Origin: Natronolimnohabitans sp. A-GB9
GTDB lineage: Archaea > Halobacteriota > Halobacteria > Halobacteriales > Natrialbaceae
NCBI RefSeq assembly: GCF_030848565.1
Contig: NZ_JAVDDV010000001.1
Coordinates: 186,001-250,000, forward strand
Length of the DNA: 64,000 nt
Direction of reading: 5' to 3'
A program made the position numbers and the translations under genes. Numbering within the stretch: the stretch's first letter is position 1; each line of letters opens with the position of its first letter. Of this stretch, positions 44,101-53,947 are shown piece by piece. The notes beneath the pieces were generated by a model. The model saw nothing but the letters and a program-made list of their open reading frames with translations, searched no databases and was not told the origin of the DNA.

Positions 44101-47100
44101 CGTCTGAAACTCCATGCCCCGGTAAGTTTCACAATCCGCGAGTCAATGGCTTCAACCCCACAAGGGTTCGTCTGAAACTGGGATTCAGGCAAGACGCTAA
44201 AAGACCTTGCTGATGCTTCAACCCCACAAGGGTTCGTCTGAAACTCGAGTTCACTCGCGATCAGGTCGTCCTCCTCGAGCGGCTTCAACCCCACAAGGGT
44301 TCGTCTGAAACGCGGGTTCGAGCCAGCGCCGAAACGGATCGTCGACGGGCTTCAACCCCACAAGGGTTCGTCTGAAACACTGGCATCGGCAAAAGTGCCG
44401 CACACAGCGTGACGCTTCAACCCCACAAGGGTTCGTCTGAAACTCGGATCTCGGTTTTCGACCACTCCGCGGCGTGTGGCTTCAACCCCACAAGGGTTCG
44501 TCTGAAACCAGACGCGCCAAGACGCCGGCAATTGGTCTGAGGTCGCTTCAACCCCACAAGGGTTCGTCTGAAACTGTGAAAGCTCACTTCGTCGGGGTCG
44601 ACTCGCTCCGTGCTTCAACCCCACAAGGGTTCGTCTGAAACCGATGAAACCCGACACGGTTTGCTTCGAGTGCGGGCTTCAACCCCACAAGGGTTCGTCT
44701 GAAACTAGTCGACCGGGATTTGACCTAAGTCGTTGTCGCTCGAGCTTCAACCCCACAAGGGTTCGTCTGAAACTCGACGTCGTCCTCCGGGGTATCGTCG
44801 CCGCTGGCGCTTCAACCCCACAAGGGTTCGTCTGAAACGCTTGTATGAGCGACGGTTACGAGTGTCCTGACTGTGGCTTCAACCCCACAAGGGTTCGTCT
44901 GAAACACTGCTCGAGGGCGCGGACTGAGACGGTGCGGGCGCTTCAACCCCACAAGGGTTCGTCTGAAACTCGGAGACGACGATCCAACCGCCGATGGTGG
45001 GACGGCTTCAACCCCACAAGGGTTCGTCTGAAACCCCAACGATCACCTTAGACCCATCATCTAACCCTAGAGCTTCAACCCCACAAGGGTTCGTCTGAAA
45101 CCTTCGCCACCGGCCACGTCGTACATCACAACTCCAATGCTTCAACCCCACAAGGGTTCGTCTGAAACGCGCCGCAACCGTTCGGGATTGCTCCGCGCGT
45201 CGGGCTTCAACCCCACAAGGGTTCGTCTGAAACGAGCGCGTTCGCAACACAGCGTTCCAAAATAAAGCTTCAACCCCACAAGGGTTCGTCTGAAACGTAG
45301 ACGCGCTCGAGGTTCTGCTGTTGCATATCCTCGCTTCAACCCCACAAGGGTTCGTCTGAAACTCGGCGAGCGTCAGCTCGCTTGCGTCAGCCTGGCGGCT
45401 TCAACCCCACAAGGGTTCGTCTGAAACGGCTCGCAGCAGTGGTCGTCGCCGGTATCGTCGGGCTTCAACCCCACAAGGGTTCGTCTGAAACCTGTATAGG
45501 AACAAAGCCAATACCCATCTAACTGTTCGCTTCAACCCCACAAGGGTTCGTCTGAAACACCTAATCGTGCTCACTGGCGACGGTACGGACGCTTCAACCC
45601 CACAAGGGTTCGTCTGAAACGATCATCTCGACCTTTTCGCTGGTGTCGGCGTAGATGCTTCAACCCCACAAGGGTTCGTCTGAAACCGAGGACGTCGTTG
45701 ACGATCGTGTCTGCGAACAGGCTGCTTCAACCCCACAAGGGTTCGTCTGAAACACGGTCTTTGTAGGCATCACCGCCGGGTTCAGGCTTCAACCCCACAA
45801 GGGTTCGTCTGAAACCAGGCCCGCTTTGTTCGTCTCGAGGAGTTCTGGGTGCTTCAACCCCACAAGGGTTCGTCTGAAACCGTCTTGCTGGTCGACGTCG
45901 CCCGGCATGTACTGCCGCTTCAACCCCACAAGGGTTCGTCTGAAACTGTCAGCCCAGCGCGGATCTCGCGCTCGGTGGGTTTGCTTCAACCCCACAAGGG
46001 TTCGTCTGAAACATCTCGAGGAAGAGATGGAGATCGTCTTGGACGAGACGCTTCAACCCCACAAGGGTTCGTCTGAAACCACTGACCGGCACGGCGATGT
46101 CGTGGTCGTCGAGGCTTCAACCCCACAAGGGTTCGTCTGAAACACGCGAGAGCACGAGGCGTTCGTCCGCATCAACCTGCTTCAACCCCACAAGGGTTCG
46201 TCTGAAACGCGGCACTTTTGCCGATGCCACTCACCCAGTCGCGGCTTCAACCCCACAAGGGTTCGTCTGAAACGACGCTCTCCAGGTCGACGGCGAGAAC
46301 GTGTGCCTGCGGCTTCAACCCCACAAGGGTTCGTCTGAAACTGAGCGTCACTGAACTCCGGACGCCAGAAGATGGTGCTTCAACCCCACAAGGGTTCGTC
46401 TGAAACCTTGGCAAACCGATACGAAACTAAAATAAGAGTTAGCTTCAACCCCACAAGGGTTCGTCTGAAACGATCTAACCCAGGTGCCCTGGGATGAGTA
46501 ACAAGCTTCAACCCCACAAGGGTTCGTCTGAAACCAGCGCTTTTACCGTGTCGTCGCTCGAGCCACTGCTTCAACCCCACAAGGGTTCGTCTGAAACTGG
46601 AGTCGCGGGCTCGAGAATCGATTGTAGCTGGTGCTTCAACCCCACAAGGGTTCGTCTGAAACCGCCACACAGCATGGCAGAGTACGTCCCCGAGTGGGGC
46701 TTCAACCCCACAAGGGTTCGTCTGAAACCCGAGTCTAAGACGGTCCGTAGCGCCTCATCTGACGCTTCAACCCCACAAGGGTTCGTCTGAAACTTTCACC
46801 ACAGACCACACACTCCTTATCGTGGTTCTCGCTTCAACCCCACAAGGGTTCGTCTGAAACCGTAGCGTCTTCGCCCATCTCCAAGACTAATAGATCGCTT
46901 CAACCCCACAAGGGTTCGTCTGAAACTAATCAAAGTAACCGAAAGGACAGGGGGTGGCAGTTGGCTTCAACCCCACAAGGGTTCGTCTGAAACTGGCGAA
47001 CAAGAGGCCGATGACTGCCATGATGACGAGGCTTCAACCCCACAAGGGTTCGTCTGAAACAACACGCAACCGCCGAGTACGACGGGGAGTATGGGGCTTC

Positions 47101-47522
47101 AACCCCACAAGGGTTCGTCTGAAACCACATCAGGTCAACGAGAGCGCGGACAAGATCGTCTTGCTTCAACCCCACAAGGGTTCGTCTGAAACTGCCGTCG
47201 CTTCCGATACCGCCGGGTCGCTGTGGCTGCTTCAACCCCACAAGGGTTCGTCTGAAACCAGTTTATCGCTGTTCAGGATCGAAACGTAGTCGCGGCTTCA
47301 ACCCCACAAGGGTTCGTCTGAAACTCGAGACGGTCCTCGAAGAGGGGGACGAAATTGAGGGCTTCAACCCCACAAGGGTTCGTCTGAAACTAACGCGGTG
47401 GGCCGACTCGCTCGTCGACTCGATCGGCTTCAACCCCACAAGGGTTCGTCTGAAACCCGCAGCCAGCGGCGGCTACTCCGCCGATATCCCAGGCTTCAAC
47501 CCCACAAGGGTTCGTCTGAAAC
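41185..47522 (-). CRISPR. CRISPR array 1 (type I-B; 97 repeats, 96 spacers by eye)
   Basis: The 30-bp repeat on the + strand reads GCTTCAACCCCACAAGG followed by GTTCGTCTGAAAC, at a period of about 66 bp (spacers of about 34-38 bp). In the crRNA sense (minus strand) it begins GTTTCAGACGAACCC and ends GGGGTTGAAGC, which matches the haloarchaeal type I-B repeat whose processing leaves an 8-nt 5' handle (here GTTGAAGC). The leader should therefore be at the right end, next to cas2. Counting repeat by repeat gives 97. The repeat is almost invariant; the leftmost (leader-distal) copy at 41185 starts GTTTCAACC. One spacer is present twice in a row (43261-43296 and 43327-43362). Confidence 0.98.
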
Positions 47523-47623
47523 CATGCTCTATTCTTGAGCTACAGTCTCTGTATTGGGCGGCTACGATAAAGAACTTCCGTCGACCCGCAATACTAGCTC
47601 AGCCCACCGGGGTCGACGGAAGT
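47523..47623 (-). promoter_or_regulatory. Leader/promoter of CRISPR array 1
   Basis: 101 bp between the last repeat of array 1 and the cas2 stop codon. It contains a perfect 12-bp inverted repeat, CTTCCGTCGACC at 47575-47586 and its complement at 47611-47622. The inner arm is 52 nt from the first repeat and the arms are 24 nt apart. In the transcription sense the inner arm is followed at once by TTCTTTATCG (possible TATA), then ACTGTAGC about 20 nt before the repeat, and finally CATG. The geometry is the same in leader 2. Confidence 0.75.
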
Positions 47624-47884
47624 TCACAAAAATCGCTGCTCTTCCGTGGGATCTTCACCGTAGACTGTTCGATCGAGAATGGTGTCCGACGAAAGTTCGT
47701 AAATGATAGTCGATTCGCCGGGCTTGAGTAGGTCATCGATCTCATTTCGTAGTTTCTCGAGGTCTCCTTTGGAGATTTCACCCTCGAGGACGGAGTTCTG
47801 GACGTGGGTGAGGTACCGGCGACCGATCTTTAGAGCCTTGTGGGTTCGGTCGGCCTGGAGGTCGTAGACCATGATGACGTACAT
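47624..47884 (-). CDS. cas2: CRISPR-associated endoribonuclease/integrase subunit Cas2
   Basis: An 86-residue Cas2 with a ferredoxin-like fold. It starts MYVIMVYDLQADRTHKALKI, where the VYDL Asp is the conserved acidic position, then RRYLTHVQNSVLEGEISKGD. Cas2 dimers bridge two Cas1 dimers during spacer integration. It is the last gene of the cas operon: its ATG is one base after the cas1 stop, and its own stop is one base from the leader inverted repeat. Confidence 0.95.
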   Translation of the reverse strand: MYVIMVYDLQADRTHKALKIGRRYLTHVQNSVLEGEISKGDLEKLRNEIDDLLKPGESTIIYELSSDTILDRTVYGEDPTEEQRFL

Positions 47885-47885
47885 C

Positions 47886-48878
47886 TCACCACCACCGTTC
47901 GAACGGATCGTACGGCTCGCCCGTCAGGAGGTGCTTTTTGAGTTTGTATGCCTCGAGTCGCAGCAGGTACTGGTAGCTGACCTTTCGGTTGAGGTCGGGG
48001 TGGTCGACGGTGCGCTCAAGGGTTTCCTCGAACGCCTTCGAGTAGGTCTGGCGGCCCCCCTCGGTCAGCAGACACGACCCGAGATCGGTCTCGAAGTCGT
48101 CGTGAGTGATCTGCCCGCGGTTGACCAGGCGAAACAGGACGCGGTCGGCGAGGACGGGTTTGAACAGGTCGGCGAGATCGAGCGATAGCGAGTAGCGCCG
48201 TTCGCCGGGTTCGTGGAGATAGCTGATCGTCGGGTCGAGTGCGGTCGCCCGGATCGCGGAGACGCAGTTGGCGTAGACCAGCGAGTTGCCAAACGAGATC
48301 AAGCTGTTGACCTCATTCGGTGGCGGGTTGTACTCCCGTCTCGAGAGCCGGAACTCCTCGGGGAGGATCTCGTTGAACGTCCGGTAGTAGATCTTTCGTG
48401 CGGTCGCCTCGATCCCCATGAGTTCGTCGACGGGAAGGTCGTCAGCGACACGGTCGGCTGCCGCCTCGAGGTCAGCGATTTCAGTCTCGATATCGCGGCC
48501 GCGACCGTCGTAATAGACGGCGTTGGTTCGCATGTTGTGGATGCTTCCGGAGACGATCGATGCGGCGAGTCGTCGCCGGTGGTCCTTGTCCTCGTAGGCG
48601 GTGACCTGCGAGACGACGGTTTGTCCTGAGGTCTGGCCCCGCTCCGGCATGATCGACCCAGTGTAATAGTCCCCCCAGCCAAACACGTGCATGGCGACGC
48701 CTTCTTGGTTCAGAAACGACATCAAGCGAGTATTGAAGTCGATCTGGCCGTGGAGGAACAGCGCCTCGGCGTTCTCGATCGGGATGTACTTTTTCTCGTC
48801 GTCGTCGGTGACGATCCGGACCGTGTCGTCTTTGCGTTCGATGCGACCGTCTGAAAACACGTGGTAGTTTCTGTCCAT
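47886..48878 (-). CDS. cas1: CRISPR-associated integrase Cas1
   Basis: A 330-residue type I-B Cas1, the metal-dependent integrase that inserts new spacers at the leader end. It starts MDRNYHVFSDGRIERKDDTV. The catalytic residues are visible as the Glu in the IEATARKIYYRTFNEILPEE region, His in SYLHEPGERRYSLSLDLADL, and the acidic group DLADLFKP just after. An upstream start five codons earlier lacks family support. The start overlaps the last few bases of cas4's region, in keeping with a tight operon. Confidence 0.95.
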   Translation of the reverse strand: MDRNYHVFSDGRIERKDDTVRIVTDDDEKKYIPIENAEALFLHGQIDFNTRLMSFLNQEGVAMHVFGWGDYYTGSIMPERGQTSGQTVVSQVTAYEDKDHRRRLAASIVSGSIHNMRTNAVYYDGRGRDIETEIADLEAAADRVADDLPVDELMGIEATARKIYYRTFNEILPEEFRLSRREYNPPPNEVNSLISFGNSLVYANCVSAIRATALDPTISYLHEPGERRYSLSLDLADLFKPVLADRVLFRLVNRGQITHDDFETDLGSCLLTEGGRQTYSKAFEETLERTVDHPDLNRKVSYQYLLRLEAYKLKKHLLTGEPYDPFERWW

Positions 48879-48880
48879 GA

Positions 48881-49429
48881 TCAACACCAGCAAAAGTCGT
48901 GGTACGCACAGGCCTCACAGAATGGCTTTTCCTCCGCAGACGGTGGCGATTCTCGAGTCACCACATCGTAGATTCCGCGGATGGCGGCCTCGACTTTCTC
49001 TGTGCGTTCCTCAGTGAGTTCGACCGGTTCCCGCTTGCGTTCACGGGGGTGAGCGAGCACGCCGTTCCGCTCGACGTCGGCGACGTGCTCGAGATACCAG
49101 AGGTAGTACGATAGCTGCATCCGCGCCGGTTCGGTCAGCGCCGAGGATGGTTTGACCTCGAGAATTCGGCCGTCCTCTAAGACGTCGAGCGAGATCATCC
49201 CGAGGTGGAGGTTGCGGCGGTTCTCGCTGTAGGCGGTATCGTCGACTCGAGTGCCGCGGACGACCGTGGGGTTTTCGCGATCGATCTCGAGATTGCGCGA
49301 TTCGAACCAGAGCTCACGCGTACAGACGTGGTAGTACTGCATCATCACGCCGGTGACGCGAAACGGCTCGTCGGTTGGGTTTCCGCGGGCAGTCTCGAGG
49401 AGACGTGAGACGGGATCTGGCTCGGTCAC
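48881..49429 (-). CDS. cas4: CRISPR-associated exonuclease Cas4
   Basis: A 182-residue RecB-like nuclease that trims prespacers and helps choose PAM and orientation. The first Fe-S Cys is in VTGVMMQYYHVCTRELWFES, and the last three are in FCEACAYHDFCWC at the C terminus. The nuclease motifs are DVLEDGRILEVKPSSAL (D and E-x-K) and the following Gln helix RMQLSYYLWYLEH. The start overlaps the cas3 stop by four bases. All key residues are present. Confidence 0.94.
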   Translation of the reverse strand: MTEPDPVSRLLETARGNPTDEPFRVTGVMMQYYHVCTRELWFESRNLEIDRENPTVVRGTRVDDTAYSENRRNLHLGMISLDVLEDGRILEVKPSSALTEPARMQLSYYLWYLEHVADVERNGVLAHPRERKREPVELTEERTEKVEAAIRGIYDVVTRESPPSAEEKPFCEACAYHDFCWC

Positions 49430-52047
49430 AGGAACCTCCGCTCGACGGTGTTGTCCGGAACGACGAAGCCGGTCGTTGGATCGAAGAAGTCAGCGAACTC
49501 CGGCCTCGAGGGGTCGACGTACCGGACATCCGCCTCGGGATGAATCGGTGGGAGGTCCCCAAGTTCTCGTGCTTCCTTCGAATCGGCACTGTAAAACGGA
49601 ACCGACACCTGTCTCGTTCGGAGGTCGTCCATTCGCCGGTTGACTTCGTCGAACTCGTAGCGGTCCACTGCATTCTCAATAGCGTCCACGGCCGCCCGTT
49701 CTTCGTCCGTTCGACAGACGACGACATCGATGGCGTTGCGCTGGTCGATCAGCGAGAGGTTCTCGAGTTCGTCGGCCCGGGCCTCGTCGACATAGCTCGC
49801 GTACGTCTCTTTCCCGACGTTTTTCTCCCGGTGAAGGGCCTCGTAGTATTTTTCGACGGCGTCCTTTGCGACCGCGGTTTCCTCGAGGAACTCCCCGTCG
49901 CCACGGACGGACTCGAGGGTCCGCGCAGCGACTGGCAAGAGAGAGACGCCGCGATTGTACACCGCTTCTGCAGGGGTCCTCTCTTGTTCTTCGGGTGCCT
50001 CGAGCCACCAGACGGTGACCTCGCCCCGATCTCGTTCGAACGAGCGGTTGCACCTTCCGGCAGCCTGGACGATGCTGTCGATCGGCGCGAGATCACGATA
50101 GACGCGGTCGAAGCTGATGTCGACACCAGCTTCGACGAGCTGGGTCGAGATCGTGAGAAACGGGTGTCCGCGTCCGGTCAGTTCCTTCGCTGTCTCGATC
50201 AGGGTGAGCCGATCGACGGGACGAAGCCGGGTCGAGAGATGTAGAATAGACAGATCTCCAGCGGCTTCGGCCCGCTTGGCAACCGCCGCTGGATCGACAG
50301 CCTCTGGATCGCCCACGGCCTCGAGTTCGTCGGCGTAGATTTCTCCGATATCTACCAGCCCAGGGGACCGTTGTGCCACGAGTTCGGTCAGCTTTCTCGC
50401 GCTGTCGATCGTGTTACAGACCGCGAGCGTGGCGTCGCCACCCTCGAGGGTCTCGAGTAGTTCCGTTACCGCATCGTCGTATGACTTCGCGCCGTCTTGT
50501 TCGTCGATGTACCGTTCCGTCGACTGATCGAGACGGTACCGGACGCGTTCGGTCGCCTCGAAGTACGCAGTCGGCTCGTCGACGAGTTCAACTGCGCTGT
50601 CGAACAGTTGCGGCTGTGTCGCGGTCATCGCGATAACCGTCGCGTCGTATCGTTCCGTTAGCATCGTCACGAGACGAGGAACGAGTTTCCACCAGTCGAG
50701 CGGAAGGCTCTGTGGCTCGTCGAGGACGATAACGCTGTTTCGGAGCGCAGGAACCTTCATCGACTGCTTGTTCGCCGGGCCTGCCAGACTCTCGAACAGC
50801 TGGACGAACGTCGTCACAGTCAGGCCGGCCCGCCAGCTCTCGGCGAGCATTCCGGCGACGTCGTCGTGTAAGTCCGCTTTGTCGACGTCACCCTCGTTTA
50901 CGTCGCGGATCGTGGTCTCCGCGAGATGGTGGTGAGCGGTGAGCAGACGGCCCGCAGTATCGGTCTCGTAGATGTCTTGGGCTTCGTCGACCACCTGATC
51001 GATGATGCTGGTAAACGGGAGTGCGTAGACGATCCGTTCGCCGCCGGTTCGGTTCCGGATGGAGAGTGCCGCTGACAGTCCGGCGAGAGTCTTGCCCATT
51101 CCCGTTGGCAACGTAATCGTCGCGACACCACCGCCGTCGTCGGCGAACGACTCCGCGTTCTCGAGGACGGTCGACTGTGCCCGCGAACGGTAGTGGTTCA
51201 GCCGTTCACTCCGGGTTCCCTCCGGGTCGGCACACGCATCAGCCTCGAGGTCGCCGATGTACTCGTCAAGTCGCTCGAGGCTCGGTTGCTCGGCCGCATA
51301 GGCGTCCTCGGAGAGTTCCGATGCTCTCGAAGCCGAGGCAGCACTCGTCTTGTCCGCGAGCACGAGCGATCCCCAGCATTCCAGAACGAGTGCGTAACAC
51401 GACGCAGACAGCGACCCCCGGTCGACGCCAGGGCCGGTTCCTGTCGCCGCGACGGTCGATTCAATTTCTCCGAGTAACTCGAGGAACCCCTCGCAGAACG
51501 CCTCCCACGATCCGTTTCCAGCCGTCGCTTTCTGGATGATTTCACTTGCGAGGTCAGGGACGTGATCGTCGATGTTCTCAAGTTGCTTTGCGACAATTAC
51601 CTGCCTCTTTTCATCGGTGTTCCAATCACTCGGAGAGACGTTCTCGCGACGGTGGGAACGATCGAACACGTACTTCGCGATGTCCGGCAGGGCTCCGTGG
51701 TGTTTCCCAACGGCGACAAAGCCCGCGAGACAGGTCTCGGCGTCGTACCCGCGGGCGTCTAGCGCGTAGTAGGCGGTGAACGCTCCGACTGGTGCGTGGT
51801 ACCGATACCGTTCGTCCGGCGGCGTTCCTGACTGCACCCCGAGATACTGCTGAAAGTGCGTTGTCGCCTTCCCGAAGTCGTGGACGTACGCGAGTGTCTC
51901 GACAACGTCCCTCATAGGCTCTCCCGCAGGCGTCCGGGCGTCTGACGGCACCACGTATCGGACGCGTTCGGTCACGTCCTCGAGGTGGTCCCACAGGAAG
52001 ACGCCGTCGTGTCCCTCATCGGGTGGATGTGAGTACCGAGTCGCCAT
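49426..52047 (-). CDS. cas3: CRISPR-associated helicase-nuclease Cas3
   Basis: An 873-residue Cas3 that unwinds and degrades DNA marked by Cascade. The N-terminal HD nuclease domain shows YVHDFGKATTHFQQYLG (HD at about residues 56-57) and VAVGKHHGALPDIAKYVFD. The helicase follows with Walker A TLPTGMGKTLAGLSAALSIR, Walker B-type VIVLDEPQSLPLDWWKLVPR, and motif SAT-like VIAMTATQPQLFDS; the second RecA domain has LTISTQLVEAGVDISFDRVY and QAAGRCNRSFERDRGEV. I set the start at MATRYSHPPDEGHDG (52047), next to the cas5 stop. No motif is lost. Confidence 0.95.
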   Translation of the reverse strand: MATRYSHPPDEGHDGVFLWDHLEDVTERVRYVVPSDARTPAGEPMRDVVETLAYVHDFGKATTHFQQYLGVQSGTPPDERYRYHAPVGAFTAYYALDARGYDAETCLAGFVAVGKHHGALPDIAKYVFDRSHRRENVSPSDWNTDEKRQVIVAKQLENIDDHVPDLASEIIQKATAGNGSWEAFCEGFLELLGEIESTVAATGTGPGVDRGSLSASCYALVLECWGSLVLADKTSAASASRASELSEDAYAAEQPSLERLDEYIGDLEADACADPEGTRSERLNHYRSRAQSTVLENAESFADDGGGVATITLPTGMGKTLAGLSAALSIRNRTGGERIVYALPFTSIIDQVVDEAQDIYETDTAGRLLTAHHHLAETTIRDVNEGDVDKADLHDDVAGMLAESWRAGLTVTTFVQLFESLAGPANKQSMKVPALRNSVIVLDEPQSLPLDWWKLVPRLVTMLTERYDATVIAMTATQPQLFDSAVELVDEPTAYFEATERVRYRLDQSTERYIDEQDGAKSYDDAVTELLETLEGGDATLAVCNTIDSARKLTELVAQRSPGLVDIGEIYADELEAVGDPEAVDPAAVAKRAEAAGDLSILHLSTRLRPVDRLTLIETAKELTGRGHPFLTISTQLVEAGVDISFDRVYRDLAPIDSIVQAAGRCNRSFERDRGEVTVWWLEAPEEQERTPAEAVYNRGVSLLPVAARTLESVRGDGEFLEETAVAKDAVEKYYEALHREKNVGKETYASYVDEARADELENLSLIDQRNAIDVVVCRTDEERAAVDAIENAVDRYEFDEVNRRMDDLRTRQVSVPFYSADSKEARELGDLPPIHPEADVRYVDPSRPEFADFFDPTTGFVVPDNTVERRFL

Positions 52048-52048
52048 C

Positions 52049-52867
52049 TCAGACGAACACCACGGTTCGCCCGTCGACGCAGCACAGCTCCACATTTTTG
52101 ACTTTGAGCGAACCGGCGTCGGGATTGTACGTGTAGGCCGTGAAGCCGGCAGTCGTCCGCCCGCCGGCGTCGGTCGTCATGAACGCGGGCGACTCCTCGA
52201 CTTGACACCGCGTGCCGGGCTCTAAGACGACGTCCTCGACGGCATCGGGGACTGCCGAGTCTATCTCGACTTTCTCACCGCTCGGCCCGGGTTCGACCTC
52301 GAACTCGCCGTGGTACTCGAGTTCCGCGAGGTGTTCCGAGAGACCGAGACTGGGGACGTAGTGGCTCTTGCCGGCCTCGAGCGTTTCCCGGAGTTCCCGA
52401 TACCGCTCTTCGTCAGCCAGCCAGAGGTCGATCCGATACGCTGGCTCGACGAGGACCTCGTAGTTGTGCTGTTGACGAAGCGTCGTCGGGTCTGGGAGTT
52501 TCACGCTAAGCTTTCCCCGGCCGTTGAGCGACTGGAGGTTCCCGTCGGCTGTCGAGAGCGTGTTCATCGGCATGTTGATCGTCCGAATCTCGCTGACGGG
52601 CTCGATCGCCACCGCGGACTCACCGGGTGCGAACAGGTCGTAGTAGCCATCGCGTTCGATGCCGAGGACGGCGGCGAATAGCCCGGCGACGGTGGTCCGC
52701 GGGATGATCCGGTAGGTCTGCTTGACGACGTTCCCCTCGATCCGCCGGAAGTGTCCCCACGGGCCACGAACGGTGACGGAGAGACAGCGCTCGGGTGAGA
52801 CGGTGTCGCCACTATTAGTGTCGCTCTCGTCGTCTCCTGCCCACTGTTCGAGCGATTCCTGTTCCAT
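52049..52867 (-). CDS. cas5: Cascade subunit Cas5 (type I-B)
   Basis: A 272-residue Cas5h protein that caps the 5' handle of the crRNA in Cascade. The N-terminal RAMP strand is CLSVTVRGPWGHFRRIEGNV, followed by TYRIIPRTTVAGLFAAVLGI, the typical Cas5 phrase. The C-terminal part has the glycine-poor RAMP ending AYTYNPDAGSLKVKNVELC. The ATG at 52867 lies at the cas7 stop; a GTG two codons earlier is possible. Confidence 0.92.
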   Translation of the reverse strand: MEQESLEQWAGDDESDTNSGDTVSPERCLSVTVRGPWGHFRRIEGNVVKQTYRIIPRTTVAGLFAAVLGIERDGYYDLFAPGESAVAIEPVSEIRTINMPMNTLSTADGNLQSLNGRGKLSVKLPDPTTLRQQHNYEVLVEPAYRIDLWLADEERYRELRETLEAGKSHYVPSLGLSEHLAELEYHGEFEVEPGPSGEKVEIDSAVPDAVEDVVLEPGTRCQVEESPAFMTTDAGGRTTAGFTAYTYNPDAGSLKVKNVELCCVDGRTVVFV

Positions 52868-52869
52868 CG

Positions 52870-53946
52870 TCACTCGGCGGCGTCCGGCAGCGTCGTGGTG
52901 TGTTCCTCGTAAACGTCGACGACCTCGACGGCCTCCGAACCGAGTGCGTCCTCGAGTGCGTCGTACAGCACCTCGGGACCGCCGACCTCGTCGTCGTAGG
53001 ACAACTCGAGGACGTCACTCGCGACCACGCGCACGCGCTCGACCCGCCCACTCGCGTTCGCCAGCCGATCGACGAAGCCGTCGACCTCGAGGGTCAGATC
53101 CCGGACCGTCCGGAGTTCCTCTTCGGGTTCCGAGCGTTCCTGGTCGAGCTCGAGGTCCCGATCGAGGCCGCCGAGGTGGAAACTCTCCTCGGCGTACTCG
53201 ACGCGACAGTACAGCCGCGGTTCCTGGCCGACCTTGCTCCGGGAGATCGTCTGGTTCTTGATCGCCCGCCAGCAGAGCGTATCGAGTCGCTCGATGTCGT
53301 CCGTGGTGAGTTTCGTATCCTCGGCTCCGTGTTCGTCCACGAGCCCGTGGAAGCGAATGAGTCCGTACTGAATGCGATGATCGTCCAAATCGAAGCCACC
53401 CTGTTCTTTCCCCTCCTGGGTCGCGATCACGCTCGTCAGGCTGTCGTACTCCTCGTTTTCGTTGACGGCGTGGATCGACTTCCCTGGTGAGAACTGGACG
53501 GGCCCGGTGAAGTGATCCGGCAGGTGTTTCGCGTACTCGTCGTCGGTGTCGACCGACATCGTCGCACCGAAGTACCGGACGTCGACACTGTTGTCGAGGA
53601 ACTCGCCGAAGACGTCCTCGCGGAACTGTTGAGCCTCTTCGTCGTCCTCGAGGTCGTAGTCGTCGTAGTCGACGGCTTTCAGTCGGTCCTCGAGGAGTTC
53701 CCCGCGGGTATACTGAGTCCCCTCTTCGTTGACGTTCCGGATGTAGACGCCGTGACCGTCGTCGTCGAGCTGGTCACGGAGGTATCGTTTCAGGCGGACG
53801 TCGGTGACGATCGCCTGCTGGGTCTGGGGGTCGATCCGCGGGCGGTTCGCCCCGCTAAGGGGGTTACCGTTCGGGTTCGCGTCGACGGCGTCGTACAGGA
53901 AGACGATTTCGGAGCGGTTCTCTACGGTGTCAGCTGTGTCTGTCAT
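52870..53946 (-). CDS. cas7: Cascade backbone subunit Cas7 (Csh2 type)
   Basis: A 358-residue Cas7/Csh2 protein, the repeating subunit that holds the crRNA spacer. It begins with the family stretch SEIVFLYDAVDANPNGNPLS and RIDPQTQQAIVTDVRLKRYL. The middle contains DVRYFGATMSV, HFTGPVQFSPGKSIHAVNEN and HRIQYGLIRFHGLVDEHGAE, all typical of Csh2. It directly follows cas8b. Confidence 0.94.
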   Translation of the reverse strand: MTDTADTVENRSEIVFLYDAVDANPNGNPLSGANRPRIDPQTQQAIVTDVRLKRYLRDQLDDDGHGVYIRNVNEEGTQYTRGELLEDRLKAVDYDDYDLEDDEEAQQFREDVFGEFLDNSVDVRYFGATMSVDTDDEYAKHLPDHFTGPVQFSPGKSIHAVNENEEYDSLTSVIATQEGKEQGGFDLDDHRIQYGLIRFHGLVDEHGAEDTKLTTDDIERLDTLCWRAIKNQTISRSKVGQEPRLYCRVEYAEESFHLGGLDRDLELDQERSEPEEELRTVRDLTLEVDGFVDRLANASGRVERVRVVASDVLELSYDDEVGGPEVLYDALEDALGSEAVEVVDVYEEHTTTLPDAAE

Positions 53947-53947
53947 C

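Noticed and set aside
41315-47289. Many open frames with repeated peptide QPHKGSSET or RRTLVGLK
   Set aside because: These are translations of the CRISPR repeats, not genes.
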